From: Chlorophyllum brunneum
Lineage: Eukaryota; Basidiomycota; Agaricomycetes; Agaricales; Agaricaceae
Length of the DNA: 64,000 nt
Direction of reading: 5' to 3'
Assembly (NCBI GenBank): GCA_963576785.1
Contig: OY756144.1
Location: 2,232,001 to 2,296,000, forward strand
In this document: one piece after another, positions 10,792 to 21,702 of the stretch
Layout: each line of letters begins with the position of its first letter
How positions within the stretch are numbered: position 1 is the first letter of the stretch
Program-made: the position numbers and the translations under genes
Notes under the pieces: generated by a model
What the model was told of the DNA's origin: nothing
The model's database searches: none
Seen by the model: only the letters and a program-made list of their open reading frames with translations

Positions 10792-12910
10792 ATGAACTTC
10801 CTCTCACTCCTCTGCGCATTCCTCTTCTTCTCTCCTGCCCTCGCCATATGGCCAAGACCACAGAACTTGACAACTGGTACCACACCACTCCGCCTCGCGC
10901 CCAACTTCTCAATCAAGTTCTCCGGAATCCATGGTCTGCCCAGGGATCTTTCTGACGCTGCTCAACGCACCTCAAAGTTCCTCAAAACCGATAAACTCCA
11001 AGCACTCGTACCTGACCGCGGAGCCTCGTCTGCTGGTGCAGTGCATGCTGCGAAGACCTTACGCTCGCTCACTCTCAGTCTGACTCCTTCTGCCGCCTCC
11101 CGTAATGGAGGAGTGAAGAGTATTAGTGAGGAGGCGATGGAGGATGTTGGGACTCAGGATGAGAGTTATAGTTTGCAAGTCCCAGCTGATGGTGGAGATG
11201 CAGTGTTGAGCGCGAATACGGCGTTGGGGTTGTTCAGAGGATTGACAACGTTTGAGCAGCTGTGGTTTGATTTGGATGGCACCACTTACACACTCCAGGC
11301 ACCGATTCAGGTCAAAGATGCTCCGGCCTATGTGAGTCGTCGCGTTGTTGGTCCAGTCTTTGTGTTGGTTGTACTGATCAAACTTTGGTAGCCGTATCGC
11401 GGATTCATGCTGGATACTTCGCGCAACTAGTGAGTATCATGTTGAACGACAAGTCAAATGTGCATACTCAACACTTATGCGCAGTTTCCCTGTCGATGAT
11501 ATCAAACGGACTCTGGACGCGATGAGCTGGGTCAAGATCAATCACTTCCACTGGCACGTCGTCGATTCCCAGTCCTTCCCTCTCATCGTTCCTGGATTCG
11601 AGGAGATATCAGGAAAGGGAGCGTACTCCTCAGGACAGGTTTACACTCCGAATGATGTCAAGGATATTGTGCAATATGCTGCTGCAGTATGTGTCCTAGT
11701 CCATTGGCTTTACTCGGAGACTGACTGCTTTTGTGCTCATAGCGTGGAATTGACGTGATGGTTGAAATCGATACCCCAGGACACACGGCTATTATCTCGA
11801 AATCACACCCCGAACACATTGCGTGTCCTGAAGCAACCCCTTGGGCTCAGTTTGCCAACGGTATGTCCTACCTTTCGTCAATGTTGCGGTATCGGATAGT
11901 ATGCTAATATCATTCCAGAGCCTCCAGCTGGCCAGCTTCGTCTCGCGACTCCGGCCACAGTGACGTTCACAACCAACCTCATTAAAGCTGTCTCTTCAAT
12001 GTTCCCATCCAAACTCTTTAGTACCGGTGGTGATGAGATTAATATGAACTGCTACAACAAGGATGATCAGACTCAAAAGGACCTTGGTAAGTTGTTATTT
12101 GTTGGTGTTTCATATCGACTGTTGACGGCTCTGGTAGCCTTCCAGGGAAAGACGTTTGAGCAAGCTTTGGATGCCTTCACGCAATCTACACATTCAGTGC
12201 TCGCACAGGCTGGAAAGACACCCGTTGTTTGGGAAGGTGGGTTACTACCCTTACGGGCGCAACGGAGGCTGACTAGGGTCGACCATCAGAGATGGCACTT
12301 GAACACCAGGTTCAACTCGGAAACAATACGATAGTCTTGTATGTCTCTCTTACACCACTTTCTCCCCCATCTACTGACATAGATTAGGGTCTGGATCTCC
12401 TCCGACCATGTCGGAGCAGTTGCGCAAAAGGGTTTCAGGCTCATTCACGCGGCTTCTGACTTCTTCTATCTCGACTGTGGAGGTGGAGGTTGGGTCGGCA
12501 ACAATATTAATGGTAACAGTTGGTGTGATCCGTTCAAGACTTGGCAAAAGGCGTACTCGTTCAATCCGACCGACGGGTTGACAGGCGACCAAGCGGATTT
12601 GGTTCTTGGAGGTACGTTGAATTTCTTCGTTCGGAACCTCCCCACAAATATAAACATCCACACCTACGTGACAGGACAGCATCTGTTGTGGACGGAACAG
12701 TCTGGCCCCTCCAACCTTGATCCCATCGCCTGGCCTCGTGCTGCATCGTCAGCAGAGTTGTTCTGGTCTGGACCTGGAGGTGATGCGAGGACCGCGTTGC
12801 CAAGGTTGCATGAAACTGCGTACCGCTTCGTGCAGAGAGGTGTGAATGCGATCCACTTGCAGCCTCAATGGTGTGCTCTGAGACCTGGTGCTTGCGATAT
12901 CGACGCGTAA
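10792..12910 (+). CDS. Beta-N-acetylhexosaminidase, GH20 (tandem copy 1)
   Basis: Model join(10792..11331, 11392..11429, 11485..11686, 11743..11860, 11919..12086, 12138..12236, 12290..12338, 12388..12611, 12675..12910), nine exons, 557 aa, all phases closing. A signal peptide (MNFLSLLCAFLFFSPALA) is followed by the GH20b domain starting WPRPQNLTTG, then the TIM barrel: PYRGFMLDTSRNYFPVDDIK, INHFHWHVVDSQSFPL, EIDTPGHT, TGGDEINMN with the catalytic Asp-Glu pair, VWISSDHVG and FYLDCGGGGW. It ends near WPRAASSAELFWSG. The enzyme (EC 3.2.1.52) removes terminal GlcNAc from chitobiose and glycans, secreted or in the wall. The residue before TGGDE is Ser, where GH20 enzymes including the neighbouring copy have His. 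A TATA box lies about 80 bp upstream. Confidence 0.95.
11151..11582 (+). repeat. Gene-conversion tract, member 1
   Basis: This part of hexosaminidase gene 1 is almost identical to 14281-14712 in gene 2, with about five differences counted by eye. It includes introns 1 and 2, which are identical in both copies. The flanking exons and all later introns differ clearly. Identity of non-coding introns inside diverged genes is the signature of recent gene conversion. Confidence 0.85.
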
Positions 12911-13924
12911 ATATCGTCTCTCGTTTGAGGAGGAAGAGGGTGAGAGAGGTGAATTAATCGTTTATGTTATTTTCTTTTTGTGTGCTTAGGTTTACGAGGT
13001 TTTTGTTGGAAGTGAGGGATTTCGTGAGGGATTGGGCTGAGGTTGACTTGACTCGGGAGCGTGTCAAGAGATGGGGCAAGGGACTTGGGGTTATGGGTAT
13101 AGGGTTAGCGAGTTGGTTTTTGTATGCTTGGTGTATGAACAATTAGTAGATAGGAAGAAAAAAGACTTCGCTCGTGGCCCCTACATGAATCGGCACGTCT
13201 ATGGACTGATGGTCCGCACGGCCTGGGGATGGTCATTCATACAGTAAACATCTGCTTCCCTTTTACCACCACTCACATCACATGGCCAGAATGCCTCATA
13301 CGCCCGCAGTCTAATGGAAGTGAAAACCTCACTAAATTGATGCTATTCTCTTGCATCATGGGCAAATCCTTAAACGCTACTCAGTCATACTCAACACACA
13401 CCCAGGTGAACACCCCTCCCTTGGCCAAGACATAACGCACCTAGTTGACCAGAGACGTTGATCTTCCAGATGCGTCAGAGGTCACGAAGGCTCCACTCGA
13501 AAGAATTAAAAAAGAAGTGGAAGGCGACATGGGCTTTCACACTGCATAAACCGTCACTGGAGATCCTCAGGCTCATGCATGCGGTATCATAAGCAGATTC
13601 CCTACCGATGTAGCTCAGTATGGGCAAGGTATTTTCGCATGGGAGAGGCTGATACAAACCTGTCCAAGGATGCATGATCCCTGAAGGCGGACGAACCTTC
13701 AGTGCTTCTTCTCCAACACCTTGAACGGAAAACAACCCTATTTGACCCCATACACATGCTACCGGAGCTCTCTCTCATATTAATAACGATTCCAACCACG
13801 GGTCAGGAAACCAAATTAAACATCTTGGGCGACGTATAAACAGCATTGCGAACCAAAGCTTCTTTTTGTCTTCTGAACAATCTCTTCGGAACCTGCCCCT
13901 GCTGCTTCTACAGTGGAGTTCAGC
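12911..13924 (+). promoter_or_regulatory. Intergenic region between the hexosaminidases, with gene 2 promoter
   Basis: About 1 kb holding the 3' flank of copy 1 and the promoter of copy 2. A TATAAA motif at about 13835 stands 90 bp before the ATG at 13925. Sequence from about 13630 to 13760 repeats the upstream region of copy 1. A 60-codon frame at 12964-13146 ending in a hydrophobic stretch lies in the 3' flank and is not supported as a gene. Confidence 0.55.
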
Positions 13925-16046
13925 ATGTACTTCTTCTCAGCCCTCTGCTCTTTCCTCTTCTTCTCTCCTATTCTTGCCTTATGGCCGAGACCACAGAACT
14001 TAACAACTGGTACCACACCACTTCGTCTTGCGTCTGACTTTACCATCAAGGTTTCTGGGATCGATAATGTGCCCAAGGACCTTTCCGACGCCGTTGGCCG
14101 CACTTCAAATTTCCTCAAAACCGATAAGCTCCAAGCACTCGTACCTGACCGTGGAGCCTCTTCTGCTGATGTAGTGCACTCCGCCCAGACTCTAAGCTCG
14201 CTCACTCTCAGCTTGGCTCCTTCTGCTGCGTCGAACGGTACGGTGAAAAGCATTAGCGAGGAAGCAATTCAGGGTATTGGGACTCAGGATGAGAGTTATA
14301 GTTTGCAAGTCCCAGCTGATGGTGGAGATGCAGTGCTGAGCGCGAATACGGCGTTGGGATTGTTCAGAGGGTTGACAACGTTTGAGCAGTTGTGGTTTGA
14401 TTTGGATGGCACCACTTACACACTCCAGGCACCGATTCAGGTCAAAGATGCTCCGGCCTATGTGAGTCGTCGCGTTGTTGGTCCAGTCTTTGTGTTGGTT
14501 GTACTGATCAAACTTTGGTAGCCGTATCGCGGATTCATGCTGGATACTTCGCGCAACTAGTGAGTATCATGTTGAACGACAAGTCAAATGTGCATACTCA
14601 ACACTTATGCGCAGTTTTCCTGTCGATGATATCAAACGGACTCTGGACGCGATGAGCTGGGTCAAGATCAATCACTTCCACTGGCACGTCGTCGATTCCC
14701 AGTCCTTCCCTCTTGTTGTCCCTGGATTCGAGGAGGTTTCAGGAAAGGGGGCGTACTCCTCGGCCCAGGTTTATACTCCTGATGATGTCAAGGATATTGT
14801 GCAATATGCTGCTGCAGTACGTATTCCCTGCTTTTGTCTTTTGGCTCTGACTGGATACTGATTACTCTTGGGCCCATAGCGTGGAATTGACATTGTCGTT
14901 GAAATTGACACACCAGGACACACATCTGTTATTTCGAAATCACACCCTGAGCATATGGCGTGTCCTGAGGCTACTCCTTGGTCTCAGTTCGCTGGTGGTG
15001 CGCCCTACCTCTCGGCATTGCCCCAGGGTCGGACGGTACACTGATGTTATGCTAGAGCCCCCAGCTGGCCAGCTCCGCGTCGCGACTCCGGCCACTGTGA
15101 CGTTCACGGCCAACCTCATCAAAGCTGCCTCTTCGATGTTCCCGTCCAAGCTCTTCCATACCGGCGGTGATGAAATAAACACAAACTGCTATAACAAGGA
15201 TAATCAGACTCAGATGGACCTCGGTATGTCTGTGGTATTCACCGCAGTTTGGTGTCGATTATTGACAGCTTCGTCAGCTTCCCAGGGGAAGACTTTTGAG
15301 CAGGCTTTGGATTCCTTCACGCAAGCTACGCATTCAGTACTCGCACAGGCCGGCAAGACACCTATTGTTTGGGAGGGTTGGCTCGCCCTTATTACGGATT
15401 GAATGGACGCTGACTGAGGTTGACTATCAGAAATGGCACTTGAACACCAGGTTCAACTCCGAAACGATACCATAGTATTGTATGCCTCTCCTATACCGCC
15501 CCCACTCCCATCTCCTGACGACGTGTAGTGTTTGGATCTCCTCGGAACACGTCGGAGCCGTTGCTCAAAAGGGCTTCAGACTCATTCACGCAGCTTCCGA
15601 CTTTTTCTACCTGGATTGTGGAGCTGGTGGCTGGATCGGCGACAATATTGACGGGCTGAGTTCCTGTGCTCCTTTCAAGACATGGCAAAAGGCGTACTCG
15701 TTCAACCCAACGGACGGACTGACGGGTGATCAGGTGAATTTGGCCCTTGGAGGTACGTTTTCCCCACTCCACTTCTTGCCCATACCAAATGTTTCTTACC
15801 TGCCTTACAGGACAACAACTGTTGTGGGCAGAACAATCAGGCCCTTCCAATCTCGACTCTATTGCCTGGCCTCGTGCCGCATCGTCAGCAGAGCTTTTCT
15901 GGTCTGGACCTGGAGGTGACGTGAGGACCGCGCTGCCGAGGTTGCATGAAACTGGGTATCGGTTTGTGCAGAGGGGTGTGAACGCTATCCCTCTGCAACC
16001 ACAGTGGTGTGCTCTGAGACCCGACGCTTGCGACGCTGACGCATAA
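13925..16046 (+). CDS. Beta-N-acetylhexosaminidase, GH20 (tandem copy 2)
   Basis: Model join(13925..14461, 14522..14559, 14615..14816, 14880..14997, 15056..15223, 15278..15376, 15431..15479, 15529..15752, 15811..16046), 556 aa. The exon lengths equal those of copy 1 except one codon in exon 1. A signal peptide (MYFFSALCSFLFFSPILA) leads into WPRPQNLTTG, and all GH20 landmarks are present: HFHWHVVDSQSFPLVV, EIDTPGHTSV, FHTGGDEINTN with the expected His and catalytic Asp-Glu, VWISSEHVG, and LDCGAGGW. This copy keeps the full active-site signature and is the better candidate for the main activity on chitobiose (EC 3.2.1.52). It shares a gene-conversion tract with copy 1 (14281-14712). Introns 3-8 have diverged, so the duplication itself is older than the conversion. 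Confidence 0.95.
14281..14712 (+). repeat. Gene-conversion tract, member 2
   Basis: Counterpart of 11151-11582. Introns 14462-14521 and 14560-14614 are identical base for base with their partners in copy 1, while the exon sequence on either side resumes normal divergence. Confidence 0.85.
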
Positions 16047-16599
16047 ATATCATCCCCCGTTCTTGAGAGAGGTGGTGAGAAGTAAATTAAATTTTTACGG
16101 TGTTTCCTTTCGCGCTTGGTGCGACATTAGTGCACTGAGTGTGTTTTGAGGAAAAAGATATTGAAATTTTAAGCTTTAGGATTTCGGAAGGAGGCTATAC
16201 ATTTGAGCGTCAGACGTTAAGTTTGAGGTTGAGTCTTCTACTCCTTAGCATGCGACTGTGTCATGGGTGAAGTCGTAATCCATGGCCTATGTTGGCTATA
16301 TCTAGTGAAACTGTGACTGACCCCGCGGGTTGTATGGTGTGTGTACGGGTACGGACACCATGGTGTTGACCCATACCTGACTCGTACGCCTGAGAGCGGG
16401 TCAGGGTTGTTTCTTATATATCTAAAACAAACCGGCTGACAGAGGTTCGTAGATATTATTCCGCTATTCGATATATGATCACTGGCATGACTACAGGGGC
16501 TTATATAGAATTTAGCGTCGGGTTGCAGCCCAATGTGCTTGTGACCATGACTGCGCCCAACTCGGGTGTTAGAGGCTTAAAGGAGGCCACTTCTTAGGC
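16047..16599. other. 3' flank of hexosaminidase copy 2
   Basis: AT-rich non-coding sequence without a supportable gene. It joins the decayed third hexosaminidase copy that follows. Confidence 0.5.
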
Positions 16600-17045
16600 G
16601 GACTGCTTGTTCCTAAGCTCCACCTTCTTCCGTGATATTCTCCTACAAACCCCGATTGCTTTCATTGTATATCCGAGACGACAAAGCCTTGCACCTGGAT
16701 GTAAACTTATATCACTCCGTCTTGGACCTGGTCCTGCTATCACGCCCTCCGGTATTTCCGAAGTATCAAAGGACTTCTTAGGAGGCAGCCGAGCGCTCAG
16801 CAACTTATGTCATTGAGGAAGACGAAATTCAAGTATTCGTACCTAACTGGAGCCGCGACGAATGTTACAGTGAACTTCACATTTACTGTCCTCACTCGTG
16901 AACGTTGCGACCCAGAATGGGTTACAGTTCATACATTCCAGTAGACGGTAGAGACATGTAAATACAGGGTTGGAGGTCTGACAAGCGGTACGACCTTCGA
17001 ACAGTTGTGGTACAAGGCGTATGAGGAAAAGTATACCCTCTCTTG
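16600..17045 (+). pseudogene. Decayed hexosaminidase copy 3, 5' part
   Basis: The translation around 16665-16800 (YPRRQSLAPGCKL, SLRLGPGPAI, SGISEVSKDFL) lines up with the GH20b domain of copies 1 and 2 (WPRPQNLTTGTTP, LRLAPNFSI, SGIHGLPRDL). At DNA level, GTATTCGTACCTAACTGGAGC near 16830 matches the CACTCGTACCTGACCGCGGAGC segment. Near 17000-17045, the GGTCTGACAAGCGGTACGACC block and GAACAGTTGTGGTAC match the LTTFEQLWF region. Many stops and frameshifts interrupt it. It ends at the point where exon 1 of the intact genes ends, and the catalytic exons do not follow here. Its 3' part reappears at about 21078-21365. Confidence 0.75.
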
Positions 17046-17280
17046 ATGGTGACGAGGAGATAGGACTGCAACAGAGGTGCAAGCTTGTGAGAGGCGATAT
17101 TGTGCCAATTGAACAGTTTGTTGTGCTCTTATCTACACCAGAAAGGACTAAATCGACTGCAACAAAACACGGAAGCACGTGGACTGTACCCTCAAGAGGG
17201 AGACCAGATGGACTTCTACTCGTTAGAGCCATGAGAAAAAGATGGTAGGAGCATTGCTTGATGCATTTTGAAAGATTTAT

Positions 17281-17455
17281 TGCAGCGGTTTGTGGAACTT
17301 GGGGCGCGAGCCAATTTTTTTTCCAAAACTGGCCGGTTTTGGTGATGCAGTAAAATTTCGCAATAAAAACACAATAATTCCACAAATACTGCACGCTATG
17401 CCATGAAACCACCACTGTTCGAAAGAGCACAAATATGCGAATCTAACAGTATGCC
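17281..17455 (+). repeat. Left terminal inverted repeat
   Basis: Begins TGCAGCGGTTTGTGGAACTT and continues with GGGGCGCGAGCC, AAAACTGGCC, GATGCAGTAA and CTGTTCGAAAGAGCACA. The same order is found inverted at 18190-18354. Confidence 0.85.
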
Positions 17456-18189
17456 AATTGTGGAGGAAATGCGGCACCGAGCTAGAATAATACTTTTTGT
17501 TGATCACTTCATGTGTCATCGCCTGTCACCACCCCTGCTCAGTTGCTCTAGTGCTTAGCCTGCAGGGGATGCCTAGCAGGTGTCCTTTTAGGCTTGAAAA
17601 AGACTCCCGAGCACCTGATAGTGCCATGAATGAGGCCGAGCAAGTCCGAAAACGTGGCCATTACTGATAGGGCTCAAGCTCTCTATTGCTGCGAACCTGC
17701 GGAATAAGAAGTGTTATCTGAAGGTGTCTCATAAACATTGGAATTAATAATTGATTCACTATGGGCCTATTCCAGCTGCTCATTGAGGTCTGAGGATCCA
17801 TCTACCTACATGTTCTGCCCTGATTTCCTTGCCTTCTTCACAATGATGGGTGTGGGTAAAACAGTCAGAGAGATTCATCTTCTGGGGACAGGGGATACTT
17901 CAGTAATGATATTTTGAGCTGTTGGATGAGAGGGTCAACAGAGAGGAGTCAATTTGAGGGGGGGGAAGGGCTGATGGACTATGGTCATTCCAGCACAGTA
18001 GGCACCGAAGGTGGTGGGATGATGATTCTGAGCATGGATGACACCTTGGGTCAATACTCAGCTACTTTTCACTGTCTACCCCCATGTTCACAAGGAGGAA
18101 TGTGAAGGAAGGGGATGGGCCAGAAATCAGATCAAAGCGACCATCCCCCACTTTGCGCTTTGAAGACAGTGTTGTAACATCTGAAACTT

Positions 18190-18354
18190 ATACTGTTGGA
18201 TTCGCATTTCTGTGCTCTTTCGAACAGTGGTAGTCTCATAGCATAGTGCACAATATTTGTGGAGATATTTTTCTTTTATTGCGAAATGTTACTGCATCAT
18301 CAAAACTGGCCAGTTTTGGAATGGCTCGCGCCCCAAGTTCCGCAAACCGCTGTA
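18190..18354 (-). repeat. Right terminal inverted repeat
   Basis: Reverse complement of the left repeat with scattered differences: TGTGCTCTTTCGAACAG, TTACTGCATCATCAAAACTG, GGCTCGCGCCCCAAG, CCGCAAACCGCTGTA. Confidence 0.85.
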
Positions 18355-18594
18355 ATTCGTAAACTCGCACTGGCTATTTTTAAACGGCTGCTGTATGAGC
18401 GCTAAATCGGCAGGGCACGCTTCTCCCACCAGTCCCTCTCAATCATCTCAATCCACCTCCAGTTCACAGCTATAGTATGCTGTCCGAATCCCGTAAATTC
18501 GTGGCAAATAACTGCCACTTCATAGACAATTCCTCGAGCAACTCGAGTCCTGGTACGCTCTACGAAGCATCCATGGAGTCGTCTCTGATCAACA

Positions 18595-20811
18595 ATGCCA
18601 GGTGTTGGTATTGATATCCTTCTCAAAGCATCCAGTCCCGAAGCCGCATACGACTCCTATCGTAACTCGGTCCAGAGCTGCTTTCCAGGCACTCGTGAAC
18701 AACATATCGAGGATATTCTCAACTGGGTCCAATCTGGTCCTGACTCCGACCCACTCTCACCTCTGTCCTGGCTGAAAGGCCCAGCCGGAGTCGGGAAATC
18801 GGCTGTGGCTCAGACTTGCGTCGAGAAGACCAAGGATGCAGGCAGGCCATGCGCCGGGTTTTTCTTTTCGATCAAAGGACCAGACAAATCGGAGCGTTTA
18901 TTCCCTTCCATTGCCTACCAACTGTCCACCATATTTCCCGCGTATCACTCCTTGACCAGAAAATTTGCCGCGACAAGACCCTCGTTGACAAAACGATGCG
19001 TTCACAATTCCGAGCCTTGCTCGTTGAGCCATTCCAAGAGCTGGAGAAGAATAGGATTAGTCTTGGGGCAAGGGTCCCGATATTCATCGATGGGCTCGAC
19101 GAATGCGAGGGCACCGATGCACAGTGCAAAATAGTTGACATCATTGCCGCCGCAGCCCGTGACAAGGCGACACCCTTCTGTTGGGCGTCCTTCAGCCGTC
19201 CGGAGTCTCACCTTGAAAGCACCTTTGCCCATGCTGATGTCGCTGCACTCTGCCACACGACGATCCTCCCAGTTTCACGCGACGCTGATGGAGAGATCGA
19301 GCTATACCTGAGAGCCGGTCTGGAGAGCATCCTGCGACGTCGCAATGTCTCTCTGGAATCACCGTGGCCGTCTGACGAGGATATGAAGGCACTTGTTCGG
19401 GCAGCAGGTGGATTGTTCATCTATGCGGCGACCGTCCTTCGTGTGGTATCCCAGCCAAGTTCTCTTGGACCCGAGGAGCGGTTATCGGTTATTCTCGCCG
19501 ACATCGAAAAATCCGACTCTGATCCAATGTATCACACTGCACTTGTCTCACCTCGGACTTGGACGTGTTTTATATGGCGATCATGCACCGCATACCTGTT
19601 GATATGCTTCCCATCGTCCAGCTCTTGCTCGCTGTCTTGTGCATGGATAAACAAGAGTTTCCTGATGGTTATGACTTGAGCACTGTGATACTGAGCAATG
19701 TGCTGCGAGTCCCTGGCGCGAGGTTCAAATCCATCTGTAGCCAACTGAGTGCCGTGGTATGTTTGCGAGATCAGAGTCGACCTTTTGAGCTTGATGGAAT
19801 CGACACTACCCATTCTTTTGACTACGAGAGTCCTGGGGTGTCCCAAACGTTGGTGGACTTCATGGTTTCGGAACTCGGAGGAACGGTCTCCTTCCATCAC
19901 AAGTCATTGTATGACTTCCTCGTCGATCCAGCACGGTCGGGTCCATTCTGTGCCATGTCACTTGCCGTACACAGCACTCTATTCAACCACTGCATTGACC
20001 TCCAGCTCGACTATGAAAAGAGCTATCACATTCGGGATTCAGGCAAGTTAAACCTAATTATGGTTTTGGTTGCTGTTTCTAATTGGATGCCCTATAACTT
20101 GCATTAGCACCCGAGGTACCTGATTCCGCGTTCTCCCTTTCGAACCCATCCATGAATGAATTCGTCAATTCGTTTATTAAGCTGAATGTCTACAATTGGG
20201 CTAGGGGGATGGCTGACAGAATCAGTCCGCTGTCTGGGATTGATCCGAAGCTTCGCGGGAGGCTCGGTCATGTATGTTATCTAACGGCAATCGCCCTTTC
20301 TGCACGCCGATTTGGGAACGGTGTAGTCCGCACGGGGAATCAAGGATGCTCGGGATTGGCAAAAGTGATTCGTACCACTAAGATTTATTGGATCTGTGGC
20401 GATGATTTTGACGAAGTTGATCTTACTGCCTTCAAGCAGGTAATACTGTTTTCTCAATACTTCCTGAAAGGCCCATGTTCACTTCAACTTGGATAGAGGA
20501 TCAAGCTAGATCGAGAAGCGGGAACCTTGAAGCCGTACTCCCCCAACTTCACCTCGCGATTCGAGCATCTTTTTCGTCGCAGATCCCGAGGTCAGATCAA
20601 ATTAGGATTATATCGCCAGGGACACGGCCCCAAGTCAGTGTTTTGGTATTGGGAGATAAACCATGAATTGCGGTGCCTTCGAGCGTTTGTGACTGCTGAC
20701 TTGATGGAGGGCCAGAGAATATTTCAAGCGATACCATGGGATGAAGTCTTGGCAGAAGCCGGGGAAATTGACTGGAAGGAGGTTGAACTCAAGGCAGGCC
20801 TCGAGAGTTGA
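18595..20811 (+). pseudogene. NACHT-domain NTPase gene with two frameshifts
   Basis: Exons 18595..20042, 20108..20439 and 20497..20811. The first intron is GC-AG (GCAAGT donor), the second GT-AG. The start GIDILLKASSPEA..YDSYR and CFPGTREQHIEDI match the usual entry into Agaricomycete NACHT proteins. Walker A is GPAGVGKSAVAQT and Walker B IFIDGLDEC, and a winged-helix-like region follows (LFIYAATVLRVV, TVSFHHKSLYDFLVDP). The frame changes twice by one apparent lost base: near 18985 (between AATRPSL and VDKTMRSQF) and between 19530 and 19560 (before LDVFYMAIMHRI). No intron can bridge either site. It is either a recent pseudogene or an intact gene damaged by sequencing indels. Such STAND proteins are proposed to act in self/non-self recognition. 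No N-terminal effector domain is seen. Confidence 0.8.
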
Positions 20812-21077
20812 ACGTGACGAGGCTTTGCATTGCGATTTCCTCGTATGTTAATCTTATCTCTATATCTTTTGTAGTCTATGAATGTTGTATCAGCCCTTGC
20901 GGGAGTTCTTTGGGGAAAAGTAAATCTCACACCAGAAATAGCTTCCCCATAGTACATGCACCGATAAACAGTATCAAGCGGCATGGGGACGCTATCTTGT
21001 GAAGTGGGCATGTTTCAGACAACTGGTCCTTTGTGGTCTGTCTATCACGGTTTGATTCAAAGTCGTCTCCCCAACTT
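20812..21077. other. 3' flank of the NACHT gene
   Basis: Short AT-rich non-coding stretch between the NACHT stop codon and the resumed hexosaminidase remnant. Nothing else is recognised in it. Confidence 0.4.
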
Positions 21078-21365
21078 TACCGAAAGACTTTTCGAGACCC
21101 TCAAGGGAATATTCCTGAATAAACATCCGAAATTTCCGGCGTATATTTAGTACGGATTCGGCTCCCATGCATACTGAGAAAACGGCCATCACTTGGGAGG
21201 ATACAAGTATCATCAATTGACGATGTAGATGATTTATTCCTAGCCGAAAATGACTGTGAAAATTATTGTATCAAACCCGTGTTTCTGAAGAAGCACAAAA
21301 TAATCTCGGGATCATTCACGCCCCTTCAACTTCATCTATCTCAAAAATGTAACTGAAGTGGGAAT
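21078..21365 (+). pseudogene. Decayed hexosaminidase copy 3, 3' part
   Basis: Fragments line up in order with exons 6-8 of the intact genes. AAAGACTTTTCGAGACCCTC near 21085 matches GKTFEQALD. GAAAACGGCCATCACTTGGGAG near 21179 matches GKTPVVWE. GGATCATTCACGCCCC.. with TTCATCTATCTC near 21311-21341 matches LIHAASDFFYL. Similarity is about 65-75% by eye with stops throughout. Together with 16600-17045 this makes one pseudogene interrupted by about 4 kb. Confidence 0.6.
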
Positions 21366-21702
21366 GCATCGAGGCCAGGAACTTTTCCGTGGGTGTGCAG
21401 TTGTTTTTTTTTCTGATAGGCCGACGAAGAATTCGTGGATTTGTCTGTCAGACTTTGGGCGAAGATAAATAACCTAGCCGATCGGCAAAGCACGTGGGAT
21501 TGATGATGGGAACAACTGCTGCATCAGCACTGAGAGCCTTGTCACTTCTGCTAAGTTACTCAACTCAGCGCACACAAGCACAGCCAACTCCCTTAACCGG
21601 GATAGTCAAATTTCTTTTTCATCAGCTCTTCATTGTTATCCACACACACACAACCGTCTCACACTCGATATCTCGAAGTCACACCAAAAAAAGAAAGGAA
21701 AG
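21366..21702 (+). promoter_or_regulatory. Upstream region of the epsin gene
   Basis: 337 bp before the ATG at 21703. Pyrimidine- and CA-rich sequence (CACACACACA at about 21643) sits just before the start codon, as is common in basidiomycete 5' leaders. No TATA motif was identified. Confidence 0.4.

Larger units (their letters stand above)
17281..18354. mobile_element. Non-autonomous DNA element with ~170-bp terminal inverted repeats
   Basis: About 1.07 kb bounded by long inverted repeats (left 17281-17455, right 18190-18354) ending in a CAGCGGTTTG-type terminus. The roughly 730-bp interior has no convincing transposase; the longest frame (17914-18105) is Gly/Ser-rich and unrecognised. No clean target-site duplication is visible: the flanks are GATTTAT on the left and ATTCGT on the right. 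The structure fits a MITE or an internally deleted DNA transposon mobilised in trans. The superfamily cannot be assigned. It lies inside the split hexosaminidase pseudogene, next to the NACHT gene. Confidence 0.8.

Noticed and set aside
12964..13146. 60-codon frame ending in a hydrophobic segment downstream of hexosaminidase copy 1
   Set aside because: It lies directly in the 3' flank, has no counterpart after copy 2 and shows no recognised sequence.
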